From positions 124,001-188,000 of the forward strand of contig NZ_CP013233.1 in NCBI RefSeq assembly GCF_001584165.1: a stretch of 64,000 nt of DNA, given 5' to 3'. Position numbers and translations under genes: made by a program. Every line of letters begins with the position of its first letter. Within the stretch, counting starts at the first letter, position 1. The notes beneath the pieces were generated by a model that saw nothing but the letters and a program-made list of their open reading frames with translations, searched no databases and was not told the DNA's origin. Of this stretch, positions 1 to 8,376 are shown piece by piece. This stretch comes from Collimonas arenae (GTDB lineage Bacteria > Pseudomonadota > Gammaproteobacteria > Burkholderiales > Burkholderiaceae_D).

Positions 1-297
1 GATGCGGCGTTGGCGGTCAATGCCCGTTACCGGATCGCCGGCATGCAGCGTAATGCCGTTTTGCTTGTACCACTCGGGCGTATTGAGCATGATGTCGTCA
101 ATGCTCTTGTCGCCGGCCAGCAGCGGCGACAGCAGGATACGGTTGTAATTGCCGTGCGGCTCGGCGCCGAACACAGTGATATCGTACAGATCCGGCGCCA
201 GCTTGAGCAATTCCTCAACCGTGCGCATGCCGGCCATGCCGTTGCCAATCACCGCCAGCACCGGTTTGTTTGCAATCGATGGCGCGCCAGCTGTCAT
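1..297 (-). CDS. FAD/NAD(P)H-dependent oxidoreductase, N-terminal part (cut by left edge)
   Basis: Reading the minus strand from the ATG at 297 gives an uninterrupted 99-codon frame to the window edge. It starts MTAGAPSIANKPVLAVIGNG and continues through GMAGMRTVEELL. This is the Rossmann FAD-binding start of the NirB / nitrite-reductase-associated flavoprotein family (GxGMAG motif, later NYNRILLSP). The ATG overlaps the nirD stop codon by four bases (ATGA), so the genes are translationally coupled. In betaproteobacterial nitrate clusters a roughly 400-residue flavoprotein at this place passes electrons from NAD(P)H to assimilatory nitrate reductase. A second NirB-like large subunit cannot be excluded because only the N-terminus is visible. 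The family is seen directly; the exact role is inferred. Confidence 0.8.
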   Translation of the reverse strand, partial: MTAGAPSIANKPVLAVIGNGMAGMRTVEELLKLAPDLYDITVFGAEPHGNYNRILLSPLLAGDKSIDDIMLNTPEWYKQNGITLHAGDPVTGIDRQRRI

Positions 298-641
298 ATG
301 CCTACCCAGACCTGGCCGTCGGCGATGCGGGCCGGATAGGCGGCGACCGAATGTTCCGGTGCTTCCAGGCACTCGCCGGTCTGTAGATCGAAGTGCTGCT
401 TGTAAATCGGTGAAGCCACCACGATGCGTTCACCCAGGCTACCGACCAGGCCACGCGACAACACGGAGGCTTCGGCGTTCGGATCGTAATTGCCGATAGC
501 GAAGACGCGCGATCCGCCATCGATGACATGGAATACCGCAACCTGCTGGTCATTGATCAGCGCGCAGACGCCGGTGTTCGGCACAATGCGTTCGAGTGGG
601 CAAACGGCAATCCAGTTACTGCTTTGACGGTCATTGTGCAT
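294..641 (-). CDS. nirD: Nitrite reductase (NADH) small subunit NirD
   Basis: 115 residues, the normal NirD length. NirD is the Rieske-fold small subunit that partners NirB in cytoplasmic NADH-dependent reduction of nitrite to ammonium. The sequence has the family pattern NWIAVCPLERIVPNTGVCAL near the start and SPIYKQHFDLQTGECL near residues 80-95. As in other NirD proteins, the Rieske cluster ligands (CxH...CxxH) are absent. The frame is open further upstream, but that part is translated from a palindromic repeat. The ATG at 641 has an AAGGA ribosome site seven bases before it, so it is the chosen start. nirB lies upstream and the flavoprotein gene overlaps downstream, which indicates one operon. 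Confidence 0.93.
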   Translation of the reverse strand: MHNDRQSSNWIAVCPLERIVPNTGVCALINDQQVAVFHVIDGGSRVFAIGNYDPNAEASVLSRGLVGSLGERIVVASPIYKQHFDLQTGECLEAPEHSVAAYPARIADGQVWVGI

Positions 642-680
642 GGGATATTCCTTTGATACGACCTCAAATGATTTCTGTAG

Positions 681-767
681 CGTCATTCCCGCGCACGCGG
701 GAATCCATTTTTTTTCGGTCACTTGATTTCGTCCGTAACCTGGATCCCCGCGTGCGTGGGATGACGG
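681..767. repeat. Dispersed palindromic repeat, copy 1 (nirB-nirD gap)
   Basis: The left half is CGTCATTCCCGCG followed by CACGCGGGAAT, itself a hairpin. The right half is TGGATCCCCGCGTGCGTGGGATGACG. The outer CGTCAT and ATGACG pair, so the unit can fold as one long interrupted hairpin between nirB and nirD. A closely similar copy lies at 49793-49871. In an operon such a structure often stabilises the upstream message or tunes relative expression; that role is inferred. Confidence 0.8.
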
Positions 768-782
768 TGTTATAAAAAATAT

Positions 783-3353
783 TTAAGCTGCCTCAACAAC
801 AATCGGGATGTTGATACGCCTGCGTTCTTCCACCGTAGCCGGCCGGATCTGCCGCCGCTCTTCGACGAACACCACGTTATCGTCGGCCTGATCGCTGTTG
901 ACGAAGTGCTGGAAGCGCTGGCGTGTGGCGGGATCGGTGACAGCGGTTTTCCATTCGCACTGGTAGGTGTCGACTACGTGCTGCATGTCGGCTTCCAGCT
1001 CGGCGGCAATGTGCAGCTTGTCGTCCACCACAACCTGCTTCAGGTAATCGAGGCCGCCTTCCAGGTTGTCGCGCCAGACGCTAGTGCGTTGCAGGCGATC
1101 GGCGGTGCGGACGTAGAACATCAGGAAGCGGTCGATGGTGCGGATCAACGCCGCCTTGTCCAGATCGGCCGCCAGCAGTTCCGCATGGCGCGGCTTCATG
1201 CCGCCATTACCGCAGACATATAGGTTCCAGCCTTTCTCGGTGGCGATGATGCCGACATCCTTACCCTGCGCTTCCGCGCATTCGCGGGTGCAGCCGGAGA
1301 CGCCGAACTTGATCTTGTGCGGCGCGCGCAAGCCTTTGTAGCGATTTTCCAGTTCTATGGCCAGACCGACGCTGTCGTCCAGACCATAGCGGCACCAGGT
1401 CGAGCCGACGCAGGATTTCACGGTGCGCAGCGATTTGCCATACGCATGGCCGGATTCGAAGCCGGCCGCGATCAACTCTTCCCATATCAGCGGCAACTGT
1501 TCAACTCGGGCGCCGAACAGATCAACCCGCTGGCCCCCGGTAATCTTGGTGTACAGGCCATATTTCTTGGCCACCTGGCCGACCGCGATCAAGCCGTCCG
1601 GGGTGACTTCGCCGCCTGCCATGCGCGGCACCACCGAATATGTGCCGTCCTTCTGGATGTTGCCGAGGAAGTAATCGTTGGAATCCTGCAGGCCGGCATG
1701 TTCTTTCTTCAGTACGAAATCGTTCCAGCAGGACGCCAGGATGCTGGCCGCGACTGGCTTGCAGATGTCACAGCCCAGGCCCTTTCCGTGCTGTTGCAAC
1801 AAGGCGTCGAAAGTCTTGATCTGGCCGACGCGCACCAGGTGATACAGCTCCTGGCGCGAGTACGCGAAATGTTCGCAGACATGGTTGTTGACTGCCATGC
1901 CCTGCTTCTTCATCTCCGCCTTCATGACTTGGGTGACCAGCGCCACGCAGCCGCCGCAGGACGTGCCGGCCTTGGTGCAGCTCTTCAGCGCGCCGATGCT
2001 GGTAGCGCCGGCGTTGACCGCCGCGCACAACGCGCCTTTGGAAACGTCGTTGCAGGAACAAATCTGCGCGCTGTCCGGCAACGCATCAACACCAAGCCCG
2101 ACCTTGGCCTGGCCATCGGCCTGCGGCAGGATCAGGAATTCCGGCGATGCCGGCAACTCGATGCGGTTCAACATCATCTGCAGCAGCGTGCCGTATTCGC
2201 TGGCGTCGCCAACCATCACCCCACCCAGCAGATACTTGCCGCATTCCGACACGACGATTTTCTTATAGATCTGCTTGCGTTCATCGGTGAATTGGTAAGA
2301 GCGGCTGCCGGCTTCCTTGCCGTGCGGGTCGCCGATGCTTGCCACGTCAACGCCCATCAGCTTGAGCTTGGTGCTCATGTCGGCGCCGGTAAATTCCGGA
2401 ATTGCTACGTTGCTGTCCGTGGTGAGGGTCGCCAGCACGTGTTTGGCGGCGATGCGCGCCATATCGTAGCCGGGCGCTACCAAGCCGAAGATCCGGCCGT
2501 TCCATAATGCACATTCGCCGATGGCATAGATATCCGGATCGGAGCTGCGACAGCTGTTGTCGATCACGATGCCACCGCGATCGCCGACTTTCAATCCGCT
2601 TTCGCGCGCCAGTTCGTCGCGCGGACGGATACCTGCCGAGAACACGATCATGTCAGTATCGAGATGGCTGCCGTCGTCGAAATTCATGCGATGCGTGCCG
2701 GTTTTGCCGTCGACGATTTCCAATGTGTTCTTTTGCGTATGCGCAGTGACACCCAGTTCCTCGATTTTCTGGCGCAAGATGCGGCCGCCGCTTTCATCTA
2801 CCTGCACCGCCATCAGGCGTGGCGCAAATTCGACCACATGGGTTTCCAGCTGCATATCGCGCAGCGCCTTGGCGCATTCCAGGCCAAGCAGGCCGCCGCC
2901 GATCACGACACCGCTGCGCGAGCGCTGGCCGCATTCCAGCATCGCTTCCAGGTCTTCGATGGTGCGATAGACGAAGCAATCCTTGCGCTGGTTGCCGGCC
3001 AGTGTCGGCACGAACGGATAGGAACCGGTGGCGATCACCAGTTTGTCGTAAGGCAGCATCTGGATCGCACCGTTGATATTGAACGTCACTGTCTTGGCTT
3101 CGGTGTCGATCAGTTGCGCCTTGGCGTTCAGCTTCAGTTCGATATGCCGGGTTTTTTCGAAAAACCCCGGCGTCACCAGCGACAAATCCTGCGCCGATTT
3201 GCCGGCAAAGAATTCCGATAGGTGCACGCGGTCGTAGGCTGGACGCGGTTCTTCGCACAACACCGTGACCTCGATGCCGGCGACGCCGGAGTCGGCCAGG
3301 CATTCCAGAAATTTGTGGCCGACCATGCCATGTCCGATGACGATGATTTTCAT
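783..3353 (-). CDS. nirB: Nitrite reductase (NADH) large subunit NirB
   Basis: 856 residues (E. coli NirB is 847). It reduces nitrite to ammonium with six electrons from NADH through FAD, Fe-S and sirohaem. Domains in order: FAD/NADH oxidoreductase (1-320, GHGMVGHK start and GGGLLGLE NADH motif near 153); BFD-like [2Fe-2S] region with C432, C434, C466 and C469; a second small cysteine region near 493-531; the nitrite/sulfite reductase ferredoxin-like half domain (about 560-630); and the sirohaem/[4Fe-4S] ligands C648, C654, C688 and C692 (CVGSTWC and CTREC). The longer open frame begins at 3449, inside narK. The ATG at 3353 is preceded by GGGAGA and lies ten bases after the narK stop, so it is the start used. 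The gene is complete. Confidence 0.96.
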   Translation of the reverse strand: MKIIVIGHGMVGHKFLECLADSGVAGIEVTVLCEEPRPAYDRVHLSEFFAGKSAQDLSLVTPGFFEKTRHIELKLNAKAQLIDTEAKTVTFNINGAIQMLPYDKLVIATGSYPFVPTLAGNQRKDCFVYRTIEDLEAMLECGQRSRSGVVIGGGLLGLECAKALRDMQLETHVVEFAPRLMAVQVDESGGRILRQKIEELGVTAHTQKNTLEIVDGKTGTHRMNFDDGSHLDTDMIVFSAGIRPRDELARESGLKVGDRGGIVIDNSCRSSDPDIYAIGECALWNGRIFGLVAPGYDMARIAAKHVLATLTTDSNVAIPEFTGADMSTKLKLMGVDVASIGDPHGKEAGSRSYQFTDERKQIYKKIVVSECGKYLLGGVMVGDASEYGTLLQMMLNRIELPASPEFLILPQADGQAKVGLGVDALPDSAQICSCNDVSKGALCAAVNAGATSIGALKSCTKAGTSCGGCVALVTQVMKAEMKKQGMAVNNHVCEHFAYSRQELYHLVRVGQIKTFDALLQQHGKGLGCDICKPVAASILASCWNDFVLKKEHAGLQDSNDYFLGNIQKDGTYSVVPRMAGGEVTPDGLIAVGQVAKKYGLYTKITGGQRVDLFGARVEQLPLIWEELIAAGFESGHAYGKSLRTVKSCVGSTWCRYGLDDSVGLAIELENRYKGLRAPHKIKFGVSGCTRECAEAQGKDVGIIATEKGWNLYVCGNGGMKPRHAELLAADLDKAALIRTIDRFLMFYVRTADRLQRTSVWRDNLEGGLDYLKQVVVDDKLHIAAELEADMQHVVDTYQCEWKTAVTDPATRQRFQHFVNSDQADDNVVFVEERRQIRPATVEERRRINIPIVVEAA

Positions 3354-3363
3354 GTTGTCTCCC

Positions 3364-4688
3364 TTAGGCGCTAATGCTTTTTGCTGCCATGACACTGTTA
3401 TGCAATTCCTGTTCCCGTGCCTTGTGTTCGGCACTGAAGCGCACCGCAATCGCGCATAGCGCCGAGACCGACACCAGCACGCCGAGCGCAGTCAGCGTCT
3501 GCTGGGTATCGCCCAGGCCCTTCATCAGGAAGCCGGCGGCGACTGCACCGACATTGCCGCCGGCGCCGATGATGCCGGCGACGCCGCCGAGTGCCTTGCG
3601 ATCGATGAACGGCACCAGCGCATACGTTGCGCCGCAGGCCATGTGCGTAAACAAGCCGAAAGTCAACATGGCGACCACCGCCAGTGCAACGCTGCTGGCA
3701 TGCGCAAACCACAGCAGGCCCAGCCCCTCGCCCAGCATCAGCACGAACAGCAAGGTGGCGCGGCTATCGAGGTTGCTGCGCAGGGCCATCTTGTCGGACA
3801 GCCAGCCTCCCAGGGCACGCGCAAACAATGCCAGCAAGCCGAAGCTGGCGGCTGCCATGCCGCGCTTTTCAGCGACAGGCCGAAGTGATCGACGTAGTAA
3901 ATGGCGGCGATGTTGTGGATGAATATCTCAACGCCAAAGCAGGCGCCGTAGGTGACGAACAGCAGCCACACCCGGTAGTTGGTGCTGGCGGCGCGGAAGC
4001 TGGCCCAGCCGCCCTTTTTACCGCCTTCGATAGCGATGCCGGCAGCACGCAATTCGGCGTAGTTCCCTTGCGGACAATCTTGTGTGTAGCGCCAGTACAG
4101 CGCCGCCATGATCAGCATGAACACGCCTGGCACCAGCAGCGCCAGACGCCAACCCATGGTTTCGCTGACGCCTAGCATCAGCAACGCCGCCACCAGCAAC
4201 GGCATCAGCGCTTGCGCTGCACCGCCGCCGCTATTGCCCCAGCCGGCGGAGGCAGCGTTGGCAGTACCGACGACATTGGAGGCGAACATCACCGAGGTGT
4301 GGTACTGGGTGATCACAAAACTGGCGCCGACTGCGCCGATGCACAGGCGAAAGAACAGGAAACTTTCGTAGCTTTGCACCAACGCCACGCCGAACACCGG
4401 CAACGCGCCTATCAGCAACAGGCCCGTATAGGTCTTGCGCGGGCCGTAACGGTCGCATAGCGGACCGACCAGCAGCCGCACCAGGATCGTCACCGCCACT
4501 GCCGCGATATTGATGTTGGCGATTTGCGCCATGCTCAGTCCGAGTTGACCCTTGATCAGCGGCATCAACGGCGCACAGGCGAACCACGCGAAGAAACAGA
4601 CGAAGAATGCCATCCAGGTCAGGTGGAAGGCGCGCATCTGCGGCGTGCGCAGACTGAAAAGTTCGATGCTGGTCGCTTTGTTTGCCAT
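3364..4688 (-). pseudogene. narK: Nitrate/nitrite transporter NarK/NasA-type (MFS), frameshifted in this sequence
   Basis: Major-facilitator nitrate importer, normally about 440 residues with 12 membrane helices. The first frame (from the ATG at 4688) holds the N-terminal half, including GWGNSGGGAAQALMP (nitrate signature helix 5). It runs out of family similarity after HFGLSLK near 3864. The rest (FGLLALFARALGGWLSDK to the end, with the second signature GAGGNVGAVAAGF) continues in another frame to the stop at 3364. One added base near 3860-3868, at an AAAA run, restores a 441-codon gene. The gene leads the nitrite reductase operon behind the regulated leader at 4694-4843. It may be a true loss of function or, more likely, a consensus error, because four other genes here show the same one-base deficit. 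Confidence 0.9.
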
Positions 4689-4693
4689 TTTTC

Positions 4694-4753
4694 GTCTTTA
4701 AAAACAAAAAGGCGTCCTCTTGACTCAGCCACAAGGCCGAGCAAGAGGACGCC
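4694..4753 (-). terminator. Intrinsic terminator inside the narK leader (attenuator)
   Basis: On the minus strand a 12-bp perfect stem (GGCGTCCTCTTG with CAAGAGGACGCC, 4711-4753) is followed directly by TTTTTGTTTTTAAAG. It lies between the promoter and the narK start at 4688, so it can only act as a conditional terminator of the operon's own transcript. Confidence 0.85.
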
Positions 4754-4756
4754 GTT

Positions 4757-4812
4757 GTCCAACAGATCCATCGTTGGACCTGCGTTAGAAAGGGTAGGAT
4801 CGTCGTTGATCC
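4757..4812 (-). promoter_or_regulatory. Twin hexaloop hairpins, candidate ANTAR (NasR/NasT) antitermination target
   Basis: Hairpin 1 (4797-4812) is GGATC, loop AACGAC, GATCC. Hairpin 2 (4757-4779) has an eight-pair stem with one bulged T and loop ATGGAT. Both six-base loops carry A at position 1 and G at position 4. That is the published hallmark of RNA bound by ANTAR-domain antiterminators such as NasR and NasT, which control nitrate assimilation leaders. The pair sits directly between the predicted transcription start and the terminator. No nasT-like gene is in this window, so the regulator must be encoded elsewhere. Confidence 0.75.
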
Positions 4813-4827
4813 TGTAGCCTTATCCAG

Positions 4828-4843
4828 AGCAAACGCCGTGCCA
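4828..4843 (-). promoter_or_regulatory. Sigma-54 promoter of the nitrate assimilation operon
   Basis: The minus strand reads TGGCACGGCGTTTGCT, a full match to the sigma-54 consensus TGGCACG-N4-TTGCW, with GG and GC at the -24/-12 positions. The predicted start is near 4817, five bases before hairpin 1 of the leader. This implies NtrC-type nitrogen control. Confidence 0.8.
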
Positions 4844-4934
4844 CAAATTTAAGTCATTGATATTTATGAGGTTATTTCTTTATCTGGTGTCTTTTGAGAT
4901 CAACTGATGCGCAGGTGCAGGTCGACGACGGTGC

Positions 4935-4974
4935 GTTTTGCGTGAAATTGGTGCGCCGCACACTATTTCGGTGC
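4935..4974 (-). promoter_or_regulatory. Candidate NtrC-like sites upstream of the sigma-54 promoter
   Basis: The segment holds GCACC/GGTGC half-sites, for instance GCACACTATTTCGGTGC at 4958-4974 and a GGTGC half-site near 4948. They lie 120-155 bp upstream of the predicted start, the usual enhancer distance. The matches to the NtrC consensus are partial, so this is tentative. Confidence 0.3.
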
Positions 4975-4989
4975 GGCCCTTGCCAGAGA

Positions 4990-5634
4990 TTACATTGCCT
5001 GCCAGCCTTCGACCCCGGTAAATATCCCTGCTGCAATCAATAGACCGCCTACCATGCGCGCGGCGATCAGGCTGCCGCGCGGATTGTCATCGAACCAGGC
5101 GCGGGTGCGACTGGACAGGATGGCAATGACGCCATACACGCCGGCCTGAGTCAGCGCAGTGATTACCCATAGCACCAACGCCTGTCCCCAGAGCGGGCCG
5201 GCGTCGATTTTCAGGAACTGCGGGAAAATCGCCAGCATGAAGACATAGGCTTTCGGGTTGAGCAAGCTGGTCAGCATGCCCTGGTAAAACGTGGTGGCAG
5301 GCGCCTTGGCCGGGGCTTGTCCTGGCGTGGCGGCGAATTGGAAGCCGTCCTCGCTGCGCAATAGCGACCAGCCAATCCAGGCAATATAGGCAGCGCCTGC
5401 CAGTAGTACCAGGTTGAACAGGCTGGGCCACAGCTTGAGCACAACAGCTAGGCCCAGCATACCCATGGTGACGTGGCAGACGCCGCCGGCGATGATGCCC
5501 GCCACCGCCGCCAGGCCCGAGCGGCGTCCGCCCACCAGTGCGCTCGCCAGCACGAAAGCCATGTCCAGGCCCGGTAGCACGATGACGCCGAACACGATCA
5601 GGAAGTACAGCCACAGATTGATGGATTGCGTCAT
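4990..5634 (-). CDS. LysE/RhtB-family amino acid exporter
   Basis: 214 residues, a typical LysE/RhtB length, with about six hydrophobic helices. Family marks include PGLDMAFVLASALVGGRRSGLAAVAG in the first third (PGP-like motif before helix 2) and SLLNPKAYVFMLAIFPQFL near residue 125. The family exports amino acids or small polar metabolites through the inner membrane; the substrate cannot be read from the sequence. GGAGAC lies just before the ATG. The gene follows the NIPSNAP gene by only 11 bases, so the two are co-transcribed, with the WYL regulator at 6617 on the other strand. Confidence 0.9.
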   Translation of the reverse strand: MTQSINLWLYFLIVFGVIVLPGLDMAFVLASALVGGRRSGLAAVAGIIAGGVCHVTMGMLGLAVVLKLWPSLFNLVLLAGAAYIAWIGWSLLRSEDGFQFAATPGQAPAKAPATTFYQGMLTSLLNPKAYVFMLAIFPQFLKIDAGPLWGQALVLWVITALTQAGVYGVIAILSSRTRAWFDDNPRGSLIAARMVGGLLIAAGIFTGVEGWQAM

Positions 5635-5645
5635 TTAATGTCTCC

Positions 5646-6506
5646 TCATATTGGTAACGTGTCTGCAGTGCTTTCTATGTTTTCGGCCAGCCAGCGCAGC
5701 CGCGAGCGCTTGCCGGGATCGAGGATTACCAGTTCGGGCGCCGACCTGAGCAAGCCCTCGGCAGCCAGCGCATTGGCGGCATGATCGGCCAGCGGATAAA
5801 AATTCTGTAGTTGGCCGTCGTCCCGGGCGATTCCCAGCCACACCAGATACAGGCCGTCTGTCCTGACCGGCAATTGAGGGAAATTGTTTTTCGCGTCGAG
5901 CGTCACCAACAGCCCTGCCTGGCGCAGGCCGGCGGCCTGGTAAGTGGCGAAGACTGATGCGGCGCGACTGGCGAATTGCTCGACGTCGCCGCCCTTCAGC
6001 GCAAAGATTTGCGCCACCATCACGCCTTGAGCGCCTTGCACTTCGCATGCCGGATCCACCGCCGGCAATACACTGACGCCGCTGTCCCGGTTCAGCGGAC
6101 GCAGCAGCAGCACGTTATCGCTGTCGATCATCAGGTTGTTCAAGGTGGTCCGGTGCTCCTTCCATACCGGTCCGTAATAGAACGCGCTGTTGACGACGGC
6201 ACGGGCATCCATGTCCTTGAAGCCACGCAGCCAGGTAAATACATTTGGATTACTGCGCTCGCTGAACTGGCCGAGGGCCAACGCACCGAGTTGCTGGAAT
6301 GCTTCCGGAAAAAAGCTTTCGAAATAAGTGGTGAATCTGGCCAGGCCGCCATCCTTGATCTGATAGCGGCGGAATTCAACTACCTGGAAATCGTTGGTAT
6401 CGCTGAGGGTTTGCATGGCATTTTGTTGGTTGGTTGAGGGAGTTGGCGCAAATGTCGATGCATGCGCCGCCGCCAACAGGAGAATCCCGGCAATGAATCG
6501 GTACAT
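5646..6506 (-). CDS. Secreted NIPSNAP-family protein
   Basis: 286 residues with an N-terminal signal peptide (MYRFIAGILLLAAAHA). A NIPSNAP domain of the dimeric ferredoxin-like fold follows: VVEFRRYQIKDGGLARFTTYFE near residues 42-62, then FTWLRGFKDMDAR, and a second, degenerate half from about residue 165. The function of bacterial NIPSNAP proteins is largely unknown. Export to the periplasm is unusual for the family and should be confirmed, since an internal ATG (residue 31) would give a cytosolic form. The ATG at 6506 has a strong GGAGGA site, which favours the long form. It is the first gene of a two-gene unit with the LysE exporter. Confidence 0.8.
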   Translation of the reverse strand: MYRFIAGILLLAAAHASTFAPTPSTNQQNAMQTLSDTNDFQVVEFRRYQIKDGGLARFTTYFESFFPEAFQQLGALALGQFSERSNPNVFTWLRGFKDMDARAVVNSAFYYGPVWKEHRTTLNNLMIDSDNVLLLRPLNRDSGVSVLPAVDPACEVQGAQGVMVAQIFALKGGDVEQFASRAASVFATYQAAGLRQAGLLVTLDAKNNFPQLPVRTDGLYLVWLGIARDDGQLQNFYPLADHAANALAAEGLLRSAPELVILDPGKRSRLRWLAENIESTADTLPI

Positions 6507-6568
6507 GGCTGTCCTCCTCTCCTGCTTGCGGTTAGCTGCAAATTTTTGCTGCCGGAATCAAAGATAAA

Positions 6569-6598
6569 TTGAATTTAGGACATAATCTGCCCTATATA
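6569..6598 (+). promoter_or_regulatory. Promoter for the WYL regulator
   Basis: TTGAAT (6569-6574), an 18-base spacer and TATATA (6593-6598) lie just upstream of the ATG at 6617. The 110-bp divergent gap also has to hold the promoter of the NIPSNAP-LysE unit. Confidence 0.5.
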
Positions 6599-6616
6599 TA
6601 AAATATCCTTCAAGCC

Positions 6617-7564
6617 ATGTACCACCCAACCACACGTGTGCTGGCAGTGCTGGAACTGCTGCAAACCCATGGCCGAATGAGCGGGGCCGAGATGGCCGCG
6701 CGCCTGGAGGTTGATGGCCGTACATTGCGTCGTTACATCGTGACGCTGGAGGAAATGGGCATCCCCATCACGACCGACCGCGGCCGTCACGGCGGCTACG
6801 CGCTGATCGCGGGTTTCAAGCTACCGCCGATGATGTTTACCGACGACGAAGCACTGGCCTTGTCGATCGGCCTGCTGGCGGCACGCAGCCTCGGCCTGGC
6901 CGAAGCAGCGCCGGCGGTGGCGAGCGCCCAGGCCAAGCTGGAACGCATCATGCCGGACAACCTGAAGCGCCGGGTCAGCGCGGTGGATGAAACCGTGAAG
7001 CTGGATTTGTCGCAGGCCGCTGCGCCCGAGAGCAATGCAGCATTAGTGATTCTCAGCGGCGCCGCGCAGAATCGGCAACGGGTGCATATGCACTATCGCA
7101 GCGCCACCGGCGACGACAGCGAGCGCGACTTCGATGCCTACGGGTTGGCTTACCGCGGCGGCCGCTGGTATACCGTCGGCATGTGCCATCTGCGCCATGG
7201 TTTGCGTTCGTTTCGGTTGGATCGCATCGGCCGGGTGCTGGCGCTGGAACAGACATTTATGCGCCCGGCCGATTTCGATGCGCTGGCGCATCTGGCTCTG
7301 TCAGTCGCCACCATGCCGCGCGCATTTGCCGTCGAAGTGCTGCTCAAAACCGACCTGAAAACGGCGCGCGAACAACTGTTCGACGCCGTCGGCCTGTTCG
7401 AGCAAACGGCAGACGGCGTGCTGTTGCACAACCAGTCCGACGATCTCGACTGGTTTGCCCGCGAACTGGCGCGGTTGCCATTCGCATTCGAGATCCGTCA
7501 TCCGCCCGCGCTGCGCGACGCGCTCAAGACTTGTGCCTCAAGGTTATTGCAGCTTGCAAAATGA
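6617..7564 (+). CDS. YafY-type transcriptional regulator (HTH + WYL domain)
   Basis: 315 residues. N-terminal DeoR/HTH_11 helix-turn-helix (about 5-60, GAEMAARLEVDGRTLRRYIVTLEEMG). A linker with GGYALIAGFKLPPMMFTDDEALAL follows, then a WYL ligand-sensing domain (about 140-300, with YGLAYRGGRWYTVGMCHLR replacing the classical WYL-containing strand). Such proteins usually control a divergently transcribed neighbour, here the NIPSNAP-LysE unit 110 bp away. The effector is unknown. Confidence 0.9.
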   Translation: MYHPTTRVLAVLELLQTHGRMSGAEMAARLEVDGRTLRRYIVTLEEMGIPITTDRGRHGGYALIAGFKLPPMMFTDDEALALSIGLLAARSLGLAEAAPAVASAQAKLERIMPDNLKRRVSAVDETVKLDLSQAAAPESNAALVILSGAAQNRQRVHMHYRSATGDDSERDFDAYGLAYRGGRWYTVGMCHLRHGLRSFRLDRIGRVLALEQTFMRPADFDALAHLALSVATMPRAFAVEVLLKTDLKTAREQLFDAVGLFEQTADGVLLHNQSDDLDWFARELARLPFAFEIRHPPALRDALKTCASRLLQLAK

Positions 7565-7808
7565 GAAGCATTAATGCATTTCATGAAGACGTTGCAAGCA
7601 GGTTGCAGCGCCTGGTAACCCTGGCAGTGTTCACGCGAATGGCAGTGCGATAGACTGTCCGAAGAGAAATCCGTTGCCGATACGGCTGCGCATGTCGCGG
7701 GAATCGCAATAAAATGCGCCGCCACGCGCTTAAATATGGCCAACACAAGGGCTTTGAGGCATCTACGTGATATCCTGAGCGTTCTAAAACACACTGCATT
7801 TGTTGTCA

Positions 7809-8255
7809 ATGAATACACCCGCTGTCGCAACTCCGAGTCCTGTCCAAACTGCCCGCGTTCTGCTCAAGGAGCTGCAAGAGAAATTCGCGGTATTCCGCGA
7901 TTACCAGCCACTGGCGATCGGCATCGATAAGCAATTGATTGCGCGTATCCCTGAACTCAACCGCAAGACCTTGCGGATTGCGTTGGGCATGCACACCAAT
8001 TCGCTGCGTTATCTGAAGGGGATGGAAAAGGCCACGGTCAGGTTCGATCTCGACGGCAATAACGCCGATGAAGTCACGGAAGTCCACCGCACCCACGCCG
8101 CGGAGACGCTGCGTGAGCGTTTCAAGAAGAATGCCGAGCAGCGCAAGGCCCAACGCGCGGCTGAAGCCGCACAGCTGGCAGCCGAAAAAGCGGCGCGCCA
8201 GCATGCCGAAAAATTGAGCCAGCTGACTGCGAAATTCTCCCGCAATCGCGGTTGA
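7809..8255 (+). CDS. ProQ/FinO-domain RNA chaperone-like protein
   Basis: 148 residues from the ATG at 7809 (an in-frame TTG three codons earlier is less likely). Residues 15-100 match the ProQ/FinO RNA-binding fold: FRDYQPLAIGIDKQLIARIP, then LRIALGMHTNSLRYLKGM and VRFDLDG. The last 45 residues are an Ala/Lys/Arg-rich, probably helical tail, a common RNA-binding extension in betaproteobacterial ProQ relatives. It likely binds structured mRNA 3' ends and sRNAs in the cytoplasm. It stands alone between two short gaps; the 240 bp before it show no other gene. A G9 run follows at 8280-8288. Confidence 0.85.
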   Translation: MNTPAVATPSPVQTARVLLKELQEKFAVFRDYQPLAIGIDKQLIARIPELNRKTLRIALGMHTNSLRYLKGMEKATVRFDLDGNNADEVTEVHRTHAAETLRERFKKNAEQRKAQRAAEAAQLAAEKAARQHAEKLSQLTAKFSRNRG

Positions 8256-8376
8256 ACACGGATTTGCGATAGCAGCAAGGGGGGGGGCCTCAGGCTGTCG
8301 CAAGGCGCCAACTTGCGATGTCTCTTTGATGCAATCGCTACATAGGCGGAAAAATGCTTTTCGTTTTTCTGCCGCG

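Noticed and set aside
642..722. Upstream extension of nirD
   Set aside because: The extra 27 codons are translated from the palindromic repeat; the internal ATG at 641 has a proper ribosome site and gives the normal NirD length.
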